This document shows positions 23,034 to 35,215 of a DNA stretch of 38,077 nucleotides, piece by piece. The position numbers and the translations under genes are program-made. Source of the stretch: JACOUT01 sp964580865 (GTDB taxonomy: Bacteria > Myxococcota > UBA727 > VGSZ01); assembly GCA_964580865.1 (NCBI GenBank), contig CAZONM010000004.1, positions 1 to 38,077 on the forward strand. Reading direction: 5' to 3'. The notes under the pieces were generated by a model. It was not told the origin of the DNA. It searched no databases and saw nothing but the letters and a program-made list of their open reading frames with translations. Each line of letters begins with the position of its first letter. Position 1 is the first letter of the stretch.

Positions 23034-24296
23034 TTACTCGCTGCGCAGCGCCACCACGGGGTCGAGGCGCGCCGCGCGCAGCGCCGGGAACAGCCCGAAG
23101 GCCACGCCCGTCGCCACCGCCATACCGAGCGACAGCGCCACCGCCCAGGGCTCCACCACGAAGCGCCACGGCGCCAGCACCGCGGTCAGCACCGCCGAGG
23201 CCACGAACGTCACGCCGATGCCACCGACGACGCCCAAGGCGCCGCCGGCGGCGGCCAGCGTCGCCGCCTCGAGAAGAAACTGGCGCGCGATCTCGTCGGG
23301 CGCGGCACCCACGGCGCGCCGCAGCCCGATCTCCTTGGTGCGCTCCGTGACGGTGACCAGCATGATGTTCATGATGTTGATGCCGCCCACGAAGAGCGCG
23401 ATGACGCCGGTGCCGAACAACAGCACCTCGATGATGCGCAAGATCAGCTGCTCTTGATCCTGCCCACGCGCGTCGCTCTCCACTTCGAAATTCTTCACGC
23501 CATGGTGGCGCCGCAGGATGGTACGCTCCACCACGTCGGTGAGCTGCCGCATGCGCTCGGCCGCGCGCTCCACATCGCGGAGGCGCACGAAGATCGCGCG
23601 CACGCCGCGGCCGTGCTCGACCACGCCCTGGTACGTGGTGCTCGGGATGAGCACGCGCCGGTTCCACATCCACGTGCCCGAGCCGCGCCCCATCACGGGC
23701 TTGTGCCGCAACACGCCCACCACCTCGAACACCACGCCGTCGACGGTGACGCGCAGCTCGTCGAGGTCCGTGCGCCGCTGCAGCAGCTCGGTCCACAGCT
23801 CTTGGCCCACCACGCACACGCGCCGCCGCTCGGCGAAGTCGCGGTCGGTGAAGTAGCGGCCGCGCTCGACCTCGATGCGATAGAGCGACGGCGAGTCGAG
23901 CTCGCCCCCGAACAACGTGGTGCGCTGCTCGCGCGCGCGGCCGTCGGCGTCGCGCCACTGCGCGGTGGTGTGCGTGCGCTTCGCGGCGTTGATGAGCGCG
24001 CCGTCGAGCAGCGCGCTGTCGTCGAGGGCTGCGGCGTCGTAGCGCGATAGCTCGCGCGTGGTCCTCTTGGCGTCCTTGCGCGGCGTGTCGGCCGACGACA
24101 CCTCGATCAGGTCGCTCTCGTTGGCGTCCTGCGCCAGGCGCACCAGCGCCTCCTCGCCGGCCACCAGCATGCCGGCGAGCAGCACCATGGCGCCCGTGCC
24201 GATCATGATGCCGAGCAAGGTGAGCGCCACACGCAGCCGCGACGTGGAGAACGTGTGTCGGACCGAGCGCGCCAGGTCGATGGTGCGGATCGCCAT
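23034..24296 (-). CDS. MacB-type ABC transporter permease (second permease)
   Basis: 420 residues with the FtsX/MacB permease plan. TM1 at about 23-46 (VALTLLGIMIGTGAMVLLAG), a large extracytoplasmic domain (about 47-285), then three TMs in the last 130 residues (VIALFVGGINIMNIMLVTV; LAAAGGALGVVGGIGVTFVA; ALSLGMAVATGVAFGLFPAL). The coupling motif ERTKEIGLRRAVGA after TM2 is the family signature that contacts the ATPase. The C-terminus ends in LDPVVALRSE as in MacB permeases. It has no ATPase domain, unlike E. coli MacB, and pairs with the ATPase at 28032-28715. It is the last gene of the operon, 7 nt after the other permease, so a heterodimer is likely. Confidence 0.88.
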   Translation of the reverse strand: MAIRTIDLARSVRHTFSTSRLRVALTLLGIMIGTGAMVLLAGMLVAGEEALVRLAQDANESDLIEVSSADTPRKDAKRTTRELSRYDAAALDDSALLDGALINAAKRTHTTAQWRDADGRAREQRTTLFGGELDSPSLYRIEVERGRYFTDRDFAERRRVCVVGQELWTELLQRRTDLDELRVTVDGVVFEVVGVLRHKPVMGRGSGTWMWNRRVLIPSTTYQGVVEHGRGVRAIFVRLRDVERAAERMRQLTDVVERTILRRHHGVKNFEVESDARGQDQEQLILRIIEVLLFGTGVIALFVGGINIMNIMLVTVTERTKEIGLRRAVGAAPDEIARQFLLEAATLAAAGGALGVVGGIGVTFVASAVLTAVLAPWRFVVEPWAVALSLGMAVATGVAFGLFPALRAARLDPVVALRSE

Positions 24297-24303
24297 ACCT
24301 GTC

Positions 24304-25542
24304 TCACCGCCTCATGGCGTCGACCGCGTCGAGCGCGGCCGCGCGCTTGGCGGGGACCACGCCGAACCCCACGCCGATGCCGAGCGCCACCACCAGCGCC
24401 ACCACCACCGCCGGCGTGCTGACGGTGCCCACCCACGCGTCTTCGAGCGACGCCACCAGCGCGTTGGCGCCCAGCGCGGCGCCAATGCCCGTGCCCACGC
24501 CGAGCGCGCCGCCGATGGACGACAGCACCATGGCCTCGCAAAGGAATTGCGCCTCGATGGCGCGCGGCGAGGCGCCGAGCGCCTTGCGGATGCCGATCTC
24601 CTTGGTGCGCTCGCTGACGCTGACGAACATCATGTTCATCACGCCTACGCCGCCCACCAAGAGCGAGATGCTCGCCACGAAACCGACGATGAGCTTCAGG
24701 ATCATGAAGATCATCGAGAACTCGGCCATGACGCCGGCGAAGTCCCAGATCTCGAAGTCGTCGATGCCATGGTGGCGGTGCGTCATCACCGCGTTGGCCA
24801 CGCGTTTGACGACGTCGTTGTGGCGCGCGTCGGTGGTCTTGGCCACCAGGGTGGCGCCGTAGCTGGCGCTGCGGCTCACGTCACGCAAGGTCTCGAGCGG
24901 CAAGAGCACGAAGCGATCCCAGTCGAAGCCGAAGTTCATGCCCACGCGCCCCGCCTTGGCCGCCTGCCCGACGATCACGCAGCTCGTGCCCATCACGGTG
25001 AGCCGGCGGCCCACGGCGGCGCCGTCGAAGAGCTGGTCGGCCACCTCGTGCCCCACCACACACACGCTCTGTCGCGTGCGGTCCTCGTCGTCGGTGAAGG
25101 GGCGCCCTTTCGCGATGGTGAACTCGAAGGCGGACAAGAAGCCGGTGTCGCCCGCCAGGCCGTCGGCCATCAGCACCCGGCCCGACTCGGTGGTGAGCTC
25201 CTGCTCCCCAACCTCGGCGTACCAGGTCCGCTCCGCCAGGTGCGGCAGCGCGCGCGCGAGCGCCTCTTGGTCCGCCTTCTCGAAGTAGCCGGGCGCCAGG
25301 CCGCGCTTGTCCTTCATGCGCTCGGGCTCGTCGGGCGTGATGAGCAAGAGCCGCGCGCCGCCCAGCTCCTCGACGTCGCTCATGATGGTCCGCAGGCCGC
25401 CATCGGCCAGCGACGTCATCAGCACGATGCTAAAGGCGCCGATGGTGATGCTCACCACCGTCAAGAGCGAGCGTAGCTTGTGCGCGCGCAGCACGCGCGC
25501 CGCGATCCGTACGTAGGCCCAGGCGAGGGTGAGGCGGCGCAT
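24304..25542 (-). CDS. MacB-type ABC transporter permease (first permease)
   Basis: 412 residues with the same plan as its neighbour: TM1 at about 26-46 (LTVVSITIGAFSIVLMTSL), a periplasmic domain to about 280, and three C-terminal TMs (ISLLVGGVGVMNMMFVSVS; VLSSIGGALGVGTGIGAALG; VVVALVVALGIGVGFGVVP). It has the ERTKEIGIRKALGA coupling motif and an AAALDAVDAMRR tail. It is diverged from the downstream permease, so the two are not a recent duplication. Together with the ATPase, adaptor and TolC-like protein they would form a mechanotransmission-type exporter acting on periplasmic substrates such as lipoproteins, peptides, toxins or lipids. The substrate is unknown. Confidence 0.88.
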   Translation of the reverse strand: MRRLTLAWAYVRIAARVLRAHKLRSLLTVVSITIGAFSIVLMTSLADGGLRTIMSDVEELGGARLLLITPDEPERMKDKRGLAPGYFEKADQEALARALPHLAERTWYAEVGEQELTTESGRVLMADGLAGDTGFLSAFEFTIAKGRPFTDDEDRTRQSVCVVGHEVADQLFDGAAVGRRLTVMGTSCVIVGQAAKAGRVGMNFGFDWDRFVLLPLETLRDVSRSASYGATLVAKTTDARHNDVVKRVANAVMTHRHHGIDDFEIWDFAGVMAEFSMIFMILKLIVGFVASISLLVGGVGVMNMMFVSVSERTKEIGIRKALGASPRAIEAQFLCEAMVLSSIGGALGVGTGIGAALGANALVASLEDAWVGTVSTPAVVVALVVALGIGVGFGVVPAKRAAALDAVDAMRR

Positions 25543-25549
25543 GGCAGGG

Positions 25550-26665
25550 TCAGAGCTTGGCCTCGTTGTCCTTCGCCGACGCGGGGTCGATGACGACCTC
25601 GTCGCCCTCCGCGAGGCCGCCGACGATCTCCAGCTCGCGATCGTTCGATATGCCCACCGTGACCTCGATCTTGTCGGCCGTCCGCGTGCCGTCGTCGGCG
25701 CGGGCGACCTTCTTGGCCCAGCTCTTCCCTTCAGCTTTGACGATGGCCTCGATGGGCAGCACGAGCGCCTGCGGGCGCGTCTCGACGAGGATGCGCACGT
25801 CCGCCGTCATGCCCGCCTTGATCGCGGGGTCGGCCGTGCGCAGCGTGGCCTCGATGGGGAAGATCTCGGCGTCGCGCCCCTGCGCCTTGACGGCGGCGGG
25901 TGCGATCTTGGTGACCGCCGCCTCCCACGACGTGCCCGGCAGCGCGTCGAGCGTGAGCTTCACCGGCTGCGTCAGCTGCACGCGGGCCACGTCGATCTGG
26001 TTGAGCTCGGTGCGCACCAACAGCGTCGACAGGTCGGCCACCGTGAGCAGCGGCTTGCCCTCGAACGTGGCCTGCACCCCGGGCGACACCAGCTCGCCGG
26101 GCTCGATGCCGCGCTCGATGACGGTGCCGTCGAGGGGGCTCTTGATCTCGCACGCGTGCAAGCGGTCGCGCGCCGCGCTCACCGCCACCTCCGCGATGCG
26201 CACGGACGCCTTCCTCATGGCGACCTCGTGGCTCGCCGCCTCGACGTCGGCGGCGGCCACCGCGCGCTCGGCCAGCGCCGCCAGCGTGCGCGCCAGCGCG
26301 AGCGCGGCGAACGCCAGCGCCTGCTGCGCTTGTGCCAGCTCGGCGTCGGCGCGGGCTGCCTCGCGCGCGTAGTCGACGGGGTCGAGGCGCACCAGGGTCT
26401 GGCCCTCCTTCACGGCCTGGCCTTCGTCGATCAGCACCTCGAGCACCACACCCGCCACCTTCGACTTGATGTCGACGCGCTCGCGCGGCTCGATCTTGCC
26501 GGTGTCGATGACCTCCACCGCGAGGTCGACGCGCTTGACCTTGGTGACGAGCGCGTCATCCACCGGCGTGGCGTCGGAGCCCTTGAGCGTCATGGCCAGG
26601 GCCGACACCGCGCCCACCAGCGCGACGACGACGACGAGCCGCGTGATCCACCTGCGCTTCTTCAT
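25550..26665 (-). CDS. MacA-like periplasmic adaptor (HlyD/RND membrane fusion protein)
   Basis: 371 residues; start at the ATG overlapping the TolC-like stop (ATGA at 26662-26665), giving MKKRRWITR and an N-terminal membrane anchor (VVVVALVGAVSALAM). Domain order fits the family: first barrel-sandwich half with RVDIKSKVAGVVLEVLIDEGQAVKEGQTLVRLD (about 62-95), a helical hairpin of Ala-rich heptads (about 98-165), the second lipoyl half (ACEIKSPLDGTVIERGIEPGELV), then a beta-barrel and membrane-proximal domain (VLPIEAIVKAEG, EIVGGLAEGDEVV). The helical hairpin is the part that meets TolC. It bridges the two permeases to the outer-membrane channel encoded just upstream. Confidence 0.9.
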   Translation of the reverse strand: MKKRRWITRLVVVVALVGAVSALAMTLKGSDATPVDDALVTKVKRVDLAVEVIDTGKIEPRERVDIKSKVAGVVLEVLIDEGQAVKEGQTLVRLDPVDYAREAARADAELAQAQQALAFAALALARTLAALAERAVAAADVEAASHEVAMRKASVRIAEVAVSAARDRLHACEIKSPLDGTVIERGIEPGELVSPGVQATFEGKPLLTVADLSTLLVRTELNQIDVARVQLTQPVKLTLDALPGTSWEAAVTKIAPAAVKAQGRDAEIFPIEATLRTADPAIKAGMTADVRILVETRPQALVLPIEAIVKAEGKSWAKKVARADDGTRTADKIEVTVGISNDRELEIVGGLAEGDEVVIDPASAKDNEAKL

Positions 26666-28035
26666 GATGCGTTGCCCGCCTTCCCTCGAACGTCCGCGAG
26701 TGCCGCCGTGCCCGCCGCCCACGGCGCCCACGCGCCCGTGGCCGCCGCCAGCTCGAGCCGCGCGAGCACCAGCTCGGCGTCGACGCCGACGATGTGGCGC
26801 TCGGCGTCGGCCAGCGCCACCTGCGCGTCCAGCACCTCGGTGAACGGCACGTCGCCGTTGCCGTACACGCGCAAGAGCGTGGCCAGGTTGCCGGCCATGA
26901 GGTCGCGCGCCTTCACCAGCGCCGCGCGCTGCTCGGCCAGCGACGTCACGCGCGCGTGCGGCACGCGCACGTCGCTCTCGATGGACCGGGCGAGCGCGCG
27001 CCGCTCCAGCTCGGCCAAGCGCTGGCGGTGCACCACGTCGTCGACGGCGTGGGTGGTGGCGAACGTGTCGAACAGGTTCATGCGCAGCGACAGCCCCACC
27101 TGCGCGTCGCCGTTGACGCCCGTGACCGCGCGCGAGCCCACGCCCGCGAGCGCGGGGTTGTTGCCGAGCTGCGCCAGCGCGCCGAGATCGAGCTGCGGCC
27201 AGTAGGCGCTCTCGTGCATGCGTTGCTCCTCGTGCAGGGCGCGCGCGCGCCAGTGCGCGGCGCGCAATTCGGGGCGCCCGTCGAGCGCGCGCTGGACGGC
27301 CGCGTCGGCACCCTCGTCGACGGCGTGCTCACCGGTGAGCGCCACCGGGTCGTCGACCAGCTCCACGTCGTCATCGACGCCGAGCAGCACTGCGAGGCGC
27401 GCGCGCGCCTCGCGCCGTTGGGCCGCCAAGGTCGCCGCCTCCACCTCGAGCTGCACGCGGCGCGCGGCCGCGCGGTCGGCGTCGAGGCCCGCGGCCAGGC
27501 CAGCGGCGACCCGCGCCTGGATCACGCGCTCGCTCTCGTGCAGCTGCTCGGCCGCCGCGCGCTGCGCGCCCTCGAGGAGCGCCAGGCGGCGCTCGCCCCA
27601 GTAGGCGCGCGCCACTGCCAGCGCCACCGCCAGTCGCTCGGCGGCGAGGTCCGCGGTCACGGCTCTCTCCAGGTGCTCGGCGCGCGCCACGTTCGCGCTG
27701 ATGCGGAAGCCCGAGAACAAGGGCGCACCCGCGCTGGCCTCGAGGCTCGCCAGCGGCAGGAACGCGCCGTGGCTCGCCGCGCCGCCGCTCGTGGTCAGGA
27801 ACGGCGGGCTCACGGCCAGCGCGCTCGTGGTGGCGTCGACGCTGACGTGGATGCGCTCAAGGTTGGCGCGCAACGTCTGCAGGCGCGCGCGCTCGGCGGC
27901 GACCTGGTGCGCGGCCACCTCGGGTGCGGACGCCAGCGCGACATCGATGGCCTCGGCGAGCGTGAGCGGGCGCGGCGGGCCGGCGCCGAGCGCGAGCGCG
28001 GTGGCCAGGGCGGCCGCGGCGATGAGCGTGCTCAT
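26662..28035 (-). CDS. TolC-family outer-membrane efflux channel
   Basis: 457 residues; start at the ATG overlapping the ATPase stop (ATGA) with AGGAG upstream. Signal peptide STLIAAAALATALALGAG without a lipobox. The mature protein begins with the classic OEP opening (PLTLAEAIDVALASAPEVAAHQVAAERA) and has the internal duplication of this family: long Ala/Arg/Glu-rich helices (ERLAVALAVARAYWGERRLALLEGAQRAAAEQ; SDVRVPHARVTSLAEQRAALVKARDLMAG), the equatorial segment VYGNGDVPFTEVLDAQVALADAERH and strand regions (GAPLFSGFRIS; VGLSLRMNLFDTF). TolC-type trimers form the outer-membrane duct of tripartite exporters. Its position between the ATPase and adaptor genes makes it a dedicated rather than shared channel. 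Confidence 0.9.
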   Translation of the reverse strand: MSTLIAAAALATALALGAGPPRPLTLAEAIDVALASAPEVAAHQVAAERARLQTLRANLERIHVSVDATTSALAVSPPFLTTSGGAASHGAFLPLASLEASAGAPLFSGFRISANVARAEHLERAVTADLAAERLAVALAVARAYWGERRLALLEGAQRAAAEQLHESERVIQARVAAGLAAGLDADRAAARRVQLEVEAATLAAQRREARARLAVLLGVDDDVELVDDPVALTGEHAVDEGADAAVQRALDGRPELRAAHWRARALHEEQRMHESAYWPQLDLGALAQLGNNPALAGVGSRAVTGVNGDAQVGLSLRMNLFDTFATTHAVDDVVHRQRLAELERRALARSIESDVRVPHARVTSLAEQRAALVKARDLMAGNLATLLRVYGNGDVPFTEVLDAQVALADAERHIVGVDAELVLARLELAAATGAWAPWAAGTAALADVRGKAGNAS

Positions 28036-28715
28036 GAGCTCCTCTCGTCGGAGACGACGGCGCCGTCCTTGAACGTGACGACGCGCTTGGCGTACCTCGC
28101 GATGTTCGGATCGTGCGTGACCATCACGATCGACATCCCCTGCGCATGCAGCTCGGTGAACAGGTCCATCACCTGCGCGGTGGTGGCCGAGTCGAGCGCG
28201 CCCGTGGGCTCGTCGGCGAGCAGGAGCACGGGATCGTTGACCAAGGCGCGCGCGATGGAGACGCGCTGCTGCTGCCCGCCGCTCAGCTGCGTGGGCAGGT
28301 GATCCATGCGGTCGGCGAGCCCCACGCGCGTCAGCGCCTGCGCCGCGCGCCGCTTGCGGACCGACGCGCGCTCCCCCGCATAGACCATGGGCAGCGCCAC
28401 GTTCTCGAGCGCGCTGTCGCGTGGCAGCAGGTGGAAGGCCTGGAAGACGAAGCCGATCTTGCGGTTGCGCAGCTCGCTCAGCTGCACCTCGTCGTAGCGC
28501 TCGATGGCCTCGCCCTCGAGCACGTACGAGCCGCCATCGGGGCGGTCGAGGGTGCCGATGACGTTCAGCATCGTCGACTTGCCCGAGCCCGAGGCGCCCA
28601 TGATGGCGACCATCTCGCCGCGCTCCACGGTCAGCGACGCGCCGCGCAGCGCGTGCACCGCGTTGTCGCCCATGCGGTACGTCTTCTCGATGCCGGTCAG
28701 CTCGATGAGGCTCAT
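28032..28715 (-). CDS. MacB/LolD-type ABC transporter ATPase, first gene of the export operon
   Basis: 227 residues with all ABC motifs: Walker A GASGSGKST (40-48), Q-loop Gln92 (VFQAF), signature LSGGQQQR (144-151), Walker B LLLADEP with Glu169, D-loop GALDS and switch His201 (VTHDP). The sequence IEKTYRMGDNAVHALRGASL and the short length place it in the LolD/MacB/FtsE branch that works with FtsX-type permeases. No TM segment is fused, unlike MacB of enterobacteria. It leads an operon of five genes whose order is ATPase, channel, adaptor, permease, permease. Its start lies 354 nt from the divergent oxidoreductase gene. Confidence 0.92.
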   Translation of the reverse strand: MSLIELTGIEKTYRMGDNAVHALRGASLTVERGEMVAIMGASGSGKSTMLNVIGTLDRPDGGSYVLEGEAIERYDEVQLSELRNRKIGFVFQAFHLLPRDSALENVALPMVYAGERASVRKRRAAQALTRVGLADRMDHLPTQLSGGQQQRVSIARALVNDPVLLLADEPTGALDSATTAQVMDLFTELHAQGMSIVMVTHDPNIARYAKRVVTFKDGAVVSDERSS

Positions 28716-29069
28716 GCGAGGTCGTCACCTCCCGACGACCGGGCCCCGGCCCGCGGCGGCGTCGATGGAGCGCGTGGTCCCATGCCGCGCAGACGCGGGC
28801 GATGAGAACTTTGGATGCAGGTTGGAATTGCCGTGACCCGACCGCGCGCCCGACGCGCCGCGCCGGTCGTCGGTAACCCCCCGTCCCGTCGCGGTTGTTC
28901 CTGGCCGTCGCGGTCGCGGACCGGGGGGCGGATCAGGCCGGGGGCGCCGAAGCGGCCGCGACGCGCGCCGACGTGTGCGGCCCGGCGCGGCGAAAAGCGC
29001 CCGATCCCGGGGAGAACTGCCTCTTCGCCGGGGCCGAATGTTTGCTAAGCCCTGCCTCGGGAGGCTCCC
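28716..29069. other. Divergent promoter region between export operon and 2-oxoacid oxidoreductase
   Basis: 354 nt with no gene. Most is GC-rich, but 28803-28832 (GAGAACTTTGGATGCAGG...GGAATT) is noticeably AT-richer and is the best candidate for promoter elements. I cannot fix -35/-10 boxes with confidence. GGAGGTGA upstream of the ATPase ATG is about 12 nt away, a long spacing for a ribosome site. Confidence 0.35.
29059..29064 (+). promoter_or_regulatory. Ribosome binding site GGGAGG for the large oxidoreductase
   Basis: GGGAGG lies 5 nt before the ATG at 29070, one of the clearest ribosome sites in the window, which supports this start and strong translation. Confidence 0.65.
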
Positions 29070-33758
<4,689 letters not shown>

Positions 33759-33771
33759 GGGCCCGCGAGCT

Positions 33772-33792
33772 GGCCGCGCCGAGGGCGCGGCC
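33772..33792 (+). terminator. Perfect 9-bp hairpin after the oxidoreductase (terminator-like, no T-tract)
   Basis: GGCCGCGCC-GAG-GGCGCGGCC forms a 9-bp all-GC stem with a 3-nt loop, 13 nt after the stop codon and 21 nt before the next ATG. There is no downstream U-run, so it may instead be an mRNA 3'-end stabiliser or an attenuator of the small downstream gene. Confidence 0.5.
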
Positions 33793-33813
33793 GATGTGCT
33801 ACCGCTCTGTTCG

Positions 33814-34545
33814 ATGCTGGCGCTGCTCTTGGCCCTCGCTGCGCACCCCCACGGCGTCCCGGCGGGCGCGCCGCCCGAGGTGGCCTCGTGCATCAAGCGC
33901 GGCGGCCTGTTCGTGGCGCGCCCCGACTTCTTCGAGGAGCTGCGCTTCACGCACCTCGACGGACGAGGCGAGCGCGCCTACCAGGTGCTCGACCACCATG
34001 ACGGCAAGGTCGGCTACCTGCTGATCTTCCCGGCCACGTGCCGCATCGTCGTGTTGGCCGTGTCCCCCGCCGGCGACGGCGCCGAGTCCGCGCAGCTCCT
34101 GGTGGCCGGCGCCACGTCGGCGGCAGAGCGGGACAACCTGCTGCGCTGGGCGCGCTTCGCGCCCTACGACGAGCGGAACCCCGCACACGCCGCGTGGGGC
34201 GTGGGGCCGAACCCTGGTGGTCTGCGCTGGCTCCCGGGGAAGCCGGTGCCGCAGCAGAGCGCGTGGCGCGCCCTGCCCGACGGCCGCTGGGAGATTCAGC
34301 GTTTGGCGCGGTTCGCGCGGCCCATCGCGTGGGAGGCCGCGGACGTCGTCGGCATGCCGCTCTACGTGTACCCGGGTCGCACCGGCGAGGTCGCGTTGGC
34401 GGTGTACGATGCCGCGGGCGACCGCTTCGCCGTCGTCGCCATCGTGCCGGCGCGCGCCGCCGACTCCGTGTCCATCGTGCGCAGCAAGGACGTCGTGCGC
34501 GTGGTGGAGCCCGGCGGCACACAGCGCGTGGTGCCGCTGCCGTGA
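33814..34545 (+). CDS. Secreted protein of unknown function
   Basis: 243 residues with a short N-terminal signal sequence (MLALLLALAAHPHGVPAGA) and a likely signal-peptidase I site after AGA. An in-frame GTG at 33796 would add six residues, but ATG 33814 gives the better signal. The mature part is mixed alpha/beta: RAYQVLDHHDGKVGYLLIFPATCRIVVLAV, a helix (AAERDNLLRWARF), then ALAVYDAAGDRFAVVAIVP and a C-terminal strand pair (SVSIVRSKDVVRVVEPGGTQRVV). No catalytic motif and no familiar family. It follows the oxidoreductase by 55 nt with the hairpin between, so read-through or separate expression are both possible. Confidence 0.6.
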   Translation: MLALLLALAAHPHGVPAGAPPEVASCIKRGGLFVARPDFFEELRFTHLDGRGERAYQVLDHHDGKVGYLLIFPATCRIVVLAVSPAGDGAESAQLLVAGATSAAERDNLLRWARFAPYDERNPAHAAWGVGPNPGGLRWLPGKPVPQQSAWRALPDGRWEIQRLARFARPIAWEAADVVGMPLYVYPGRTGEVALAVYDAAGDRFAVVAIVPARAADSVSIVRSKDVVRVVEPGGTQRVVPLP

Positions 34546-34571
34546 GCGTCGCGCGCCCACGGCGCCAACCG

Positions 34572-35003
34572 TCAGCGCGATGCGTCGCGCGGCGTGGTGA
34601 GCGGTCCGGCGGGCACACCTAGATCGCGCTCGAGCTCCGCGAGGATCGCGCGCAGGCGCGCCAGCTCGAACCGCTGCACGCCCAGGAACGCGGCCGTGCT
34701 TGCCACCGTTGCCGTGACCACCATGGCCGCGATGCCCCACAGCACGCCGAACGCAACGCCCACGCGCCCGCCGAGCGCGAGCGCCGCTAGCAGCACGGCG
34801 ATGAACGCGCCGTAGCTCCCGAGCTCGCAGACCTTCACGATGCGCGCGCAGCGGTCCAGCGCCGGGTGATCGGGATCGTCGGCGCTGTGCTGCGCGATGG
34901 CGATCTTGATCATCAACAGCTGCATGGCGGCCGAGAGGTCGCGCACGTCGACCACCTCGCCCTGGGGCGCGGCGTCGGTGGCGGGGTCCGTGGGGTCGCT
35001 CAT
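34572..35003 (-). CDS. Small membrane protein with two TM helices
   Basis: 143 residues; start at the ATG giving MSDPTDPATDAAPQGE rather than an upstream GTG that would add a Cys/Arg-rich stretch. A cytoplasmic N-terminal helix (LSAAMQLLMIKIAIAQHS) and a basic segment (LDRCARIVK) precede two closely spaced TMs (about 63-80, YGAFIAVLLAALALGG; about 84-107, AFGVLWGIAAMVVTATVAS). A charged C-terminal helix (FELARLRAILAELERDLG) follows, probably coiled-coil. Unknown family; the topology puts both ends in the cytoplasm. It is convergent with the secreted protein gene, 26 nt apart. Confidence 0.6.
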   Translation of the reverse strand: MSDPTDPATDAAPQGEVVDVRDLSAAMQLLMIKIAIAQHSADDPDHPALDRCARIVKVCELGSYGAFIAVLLAALALGGRVGVAFGVLWGIAAMVVTATVASTAAFLGVQRFELARLRAILAELERDLGVPAGPLTTPRDASR

Positions 35004-35215
35004 CTCGGTCGCTCCTGCACCGTCGCTCGGCAGCCACGGGCCGCATGCTCGGTAGCTTCGGTGTGCGATACCCGTCCATGTGGGCAGCGGCGGCGCACCA
35101 GCATGCAGCACCGCGCACCCTGTGCGCGAGGTTGATCAAGGACGTCACGCGCGACGCCGCCCGGCGCGGCCAGACACGCGCCGAGATCCCACGGTAGGAT
35201 TGTGAGCACCAAGCC

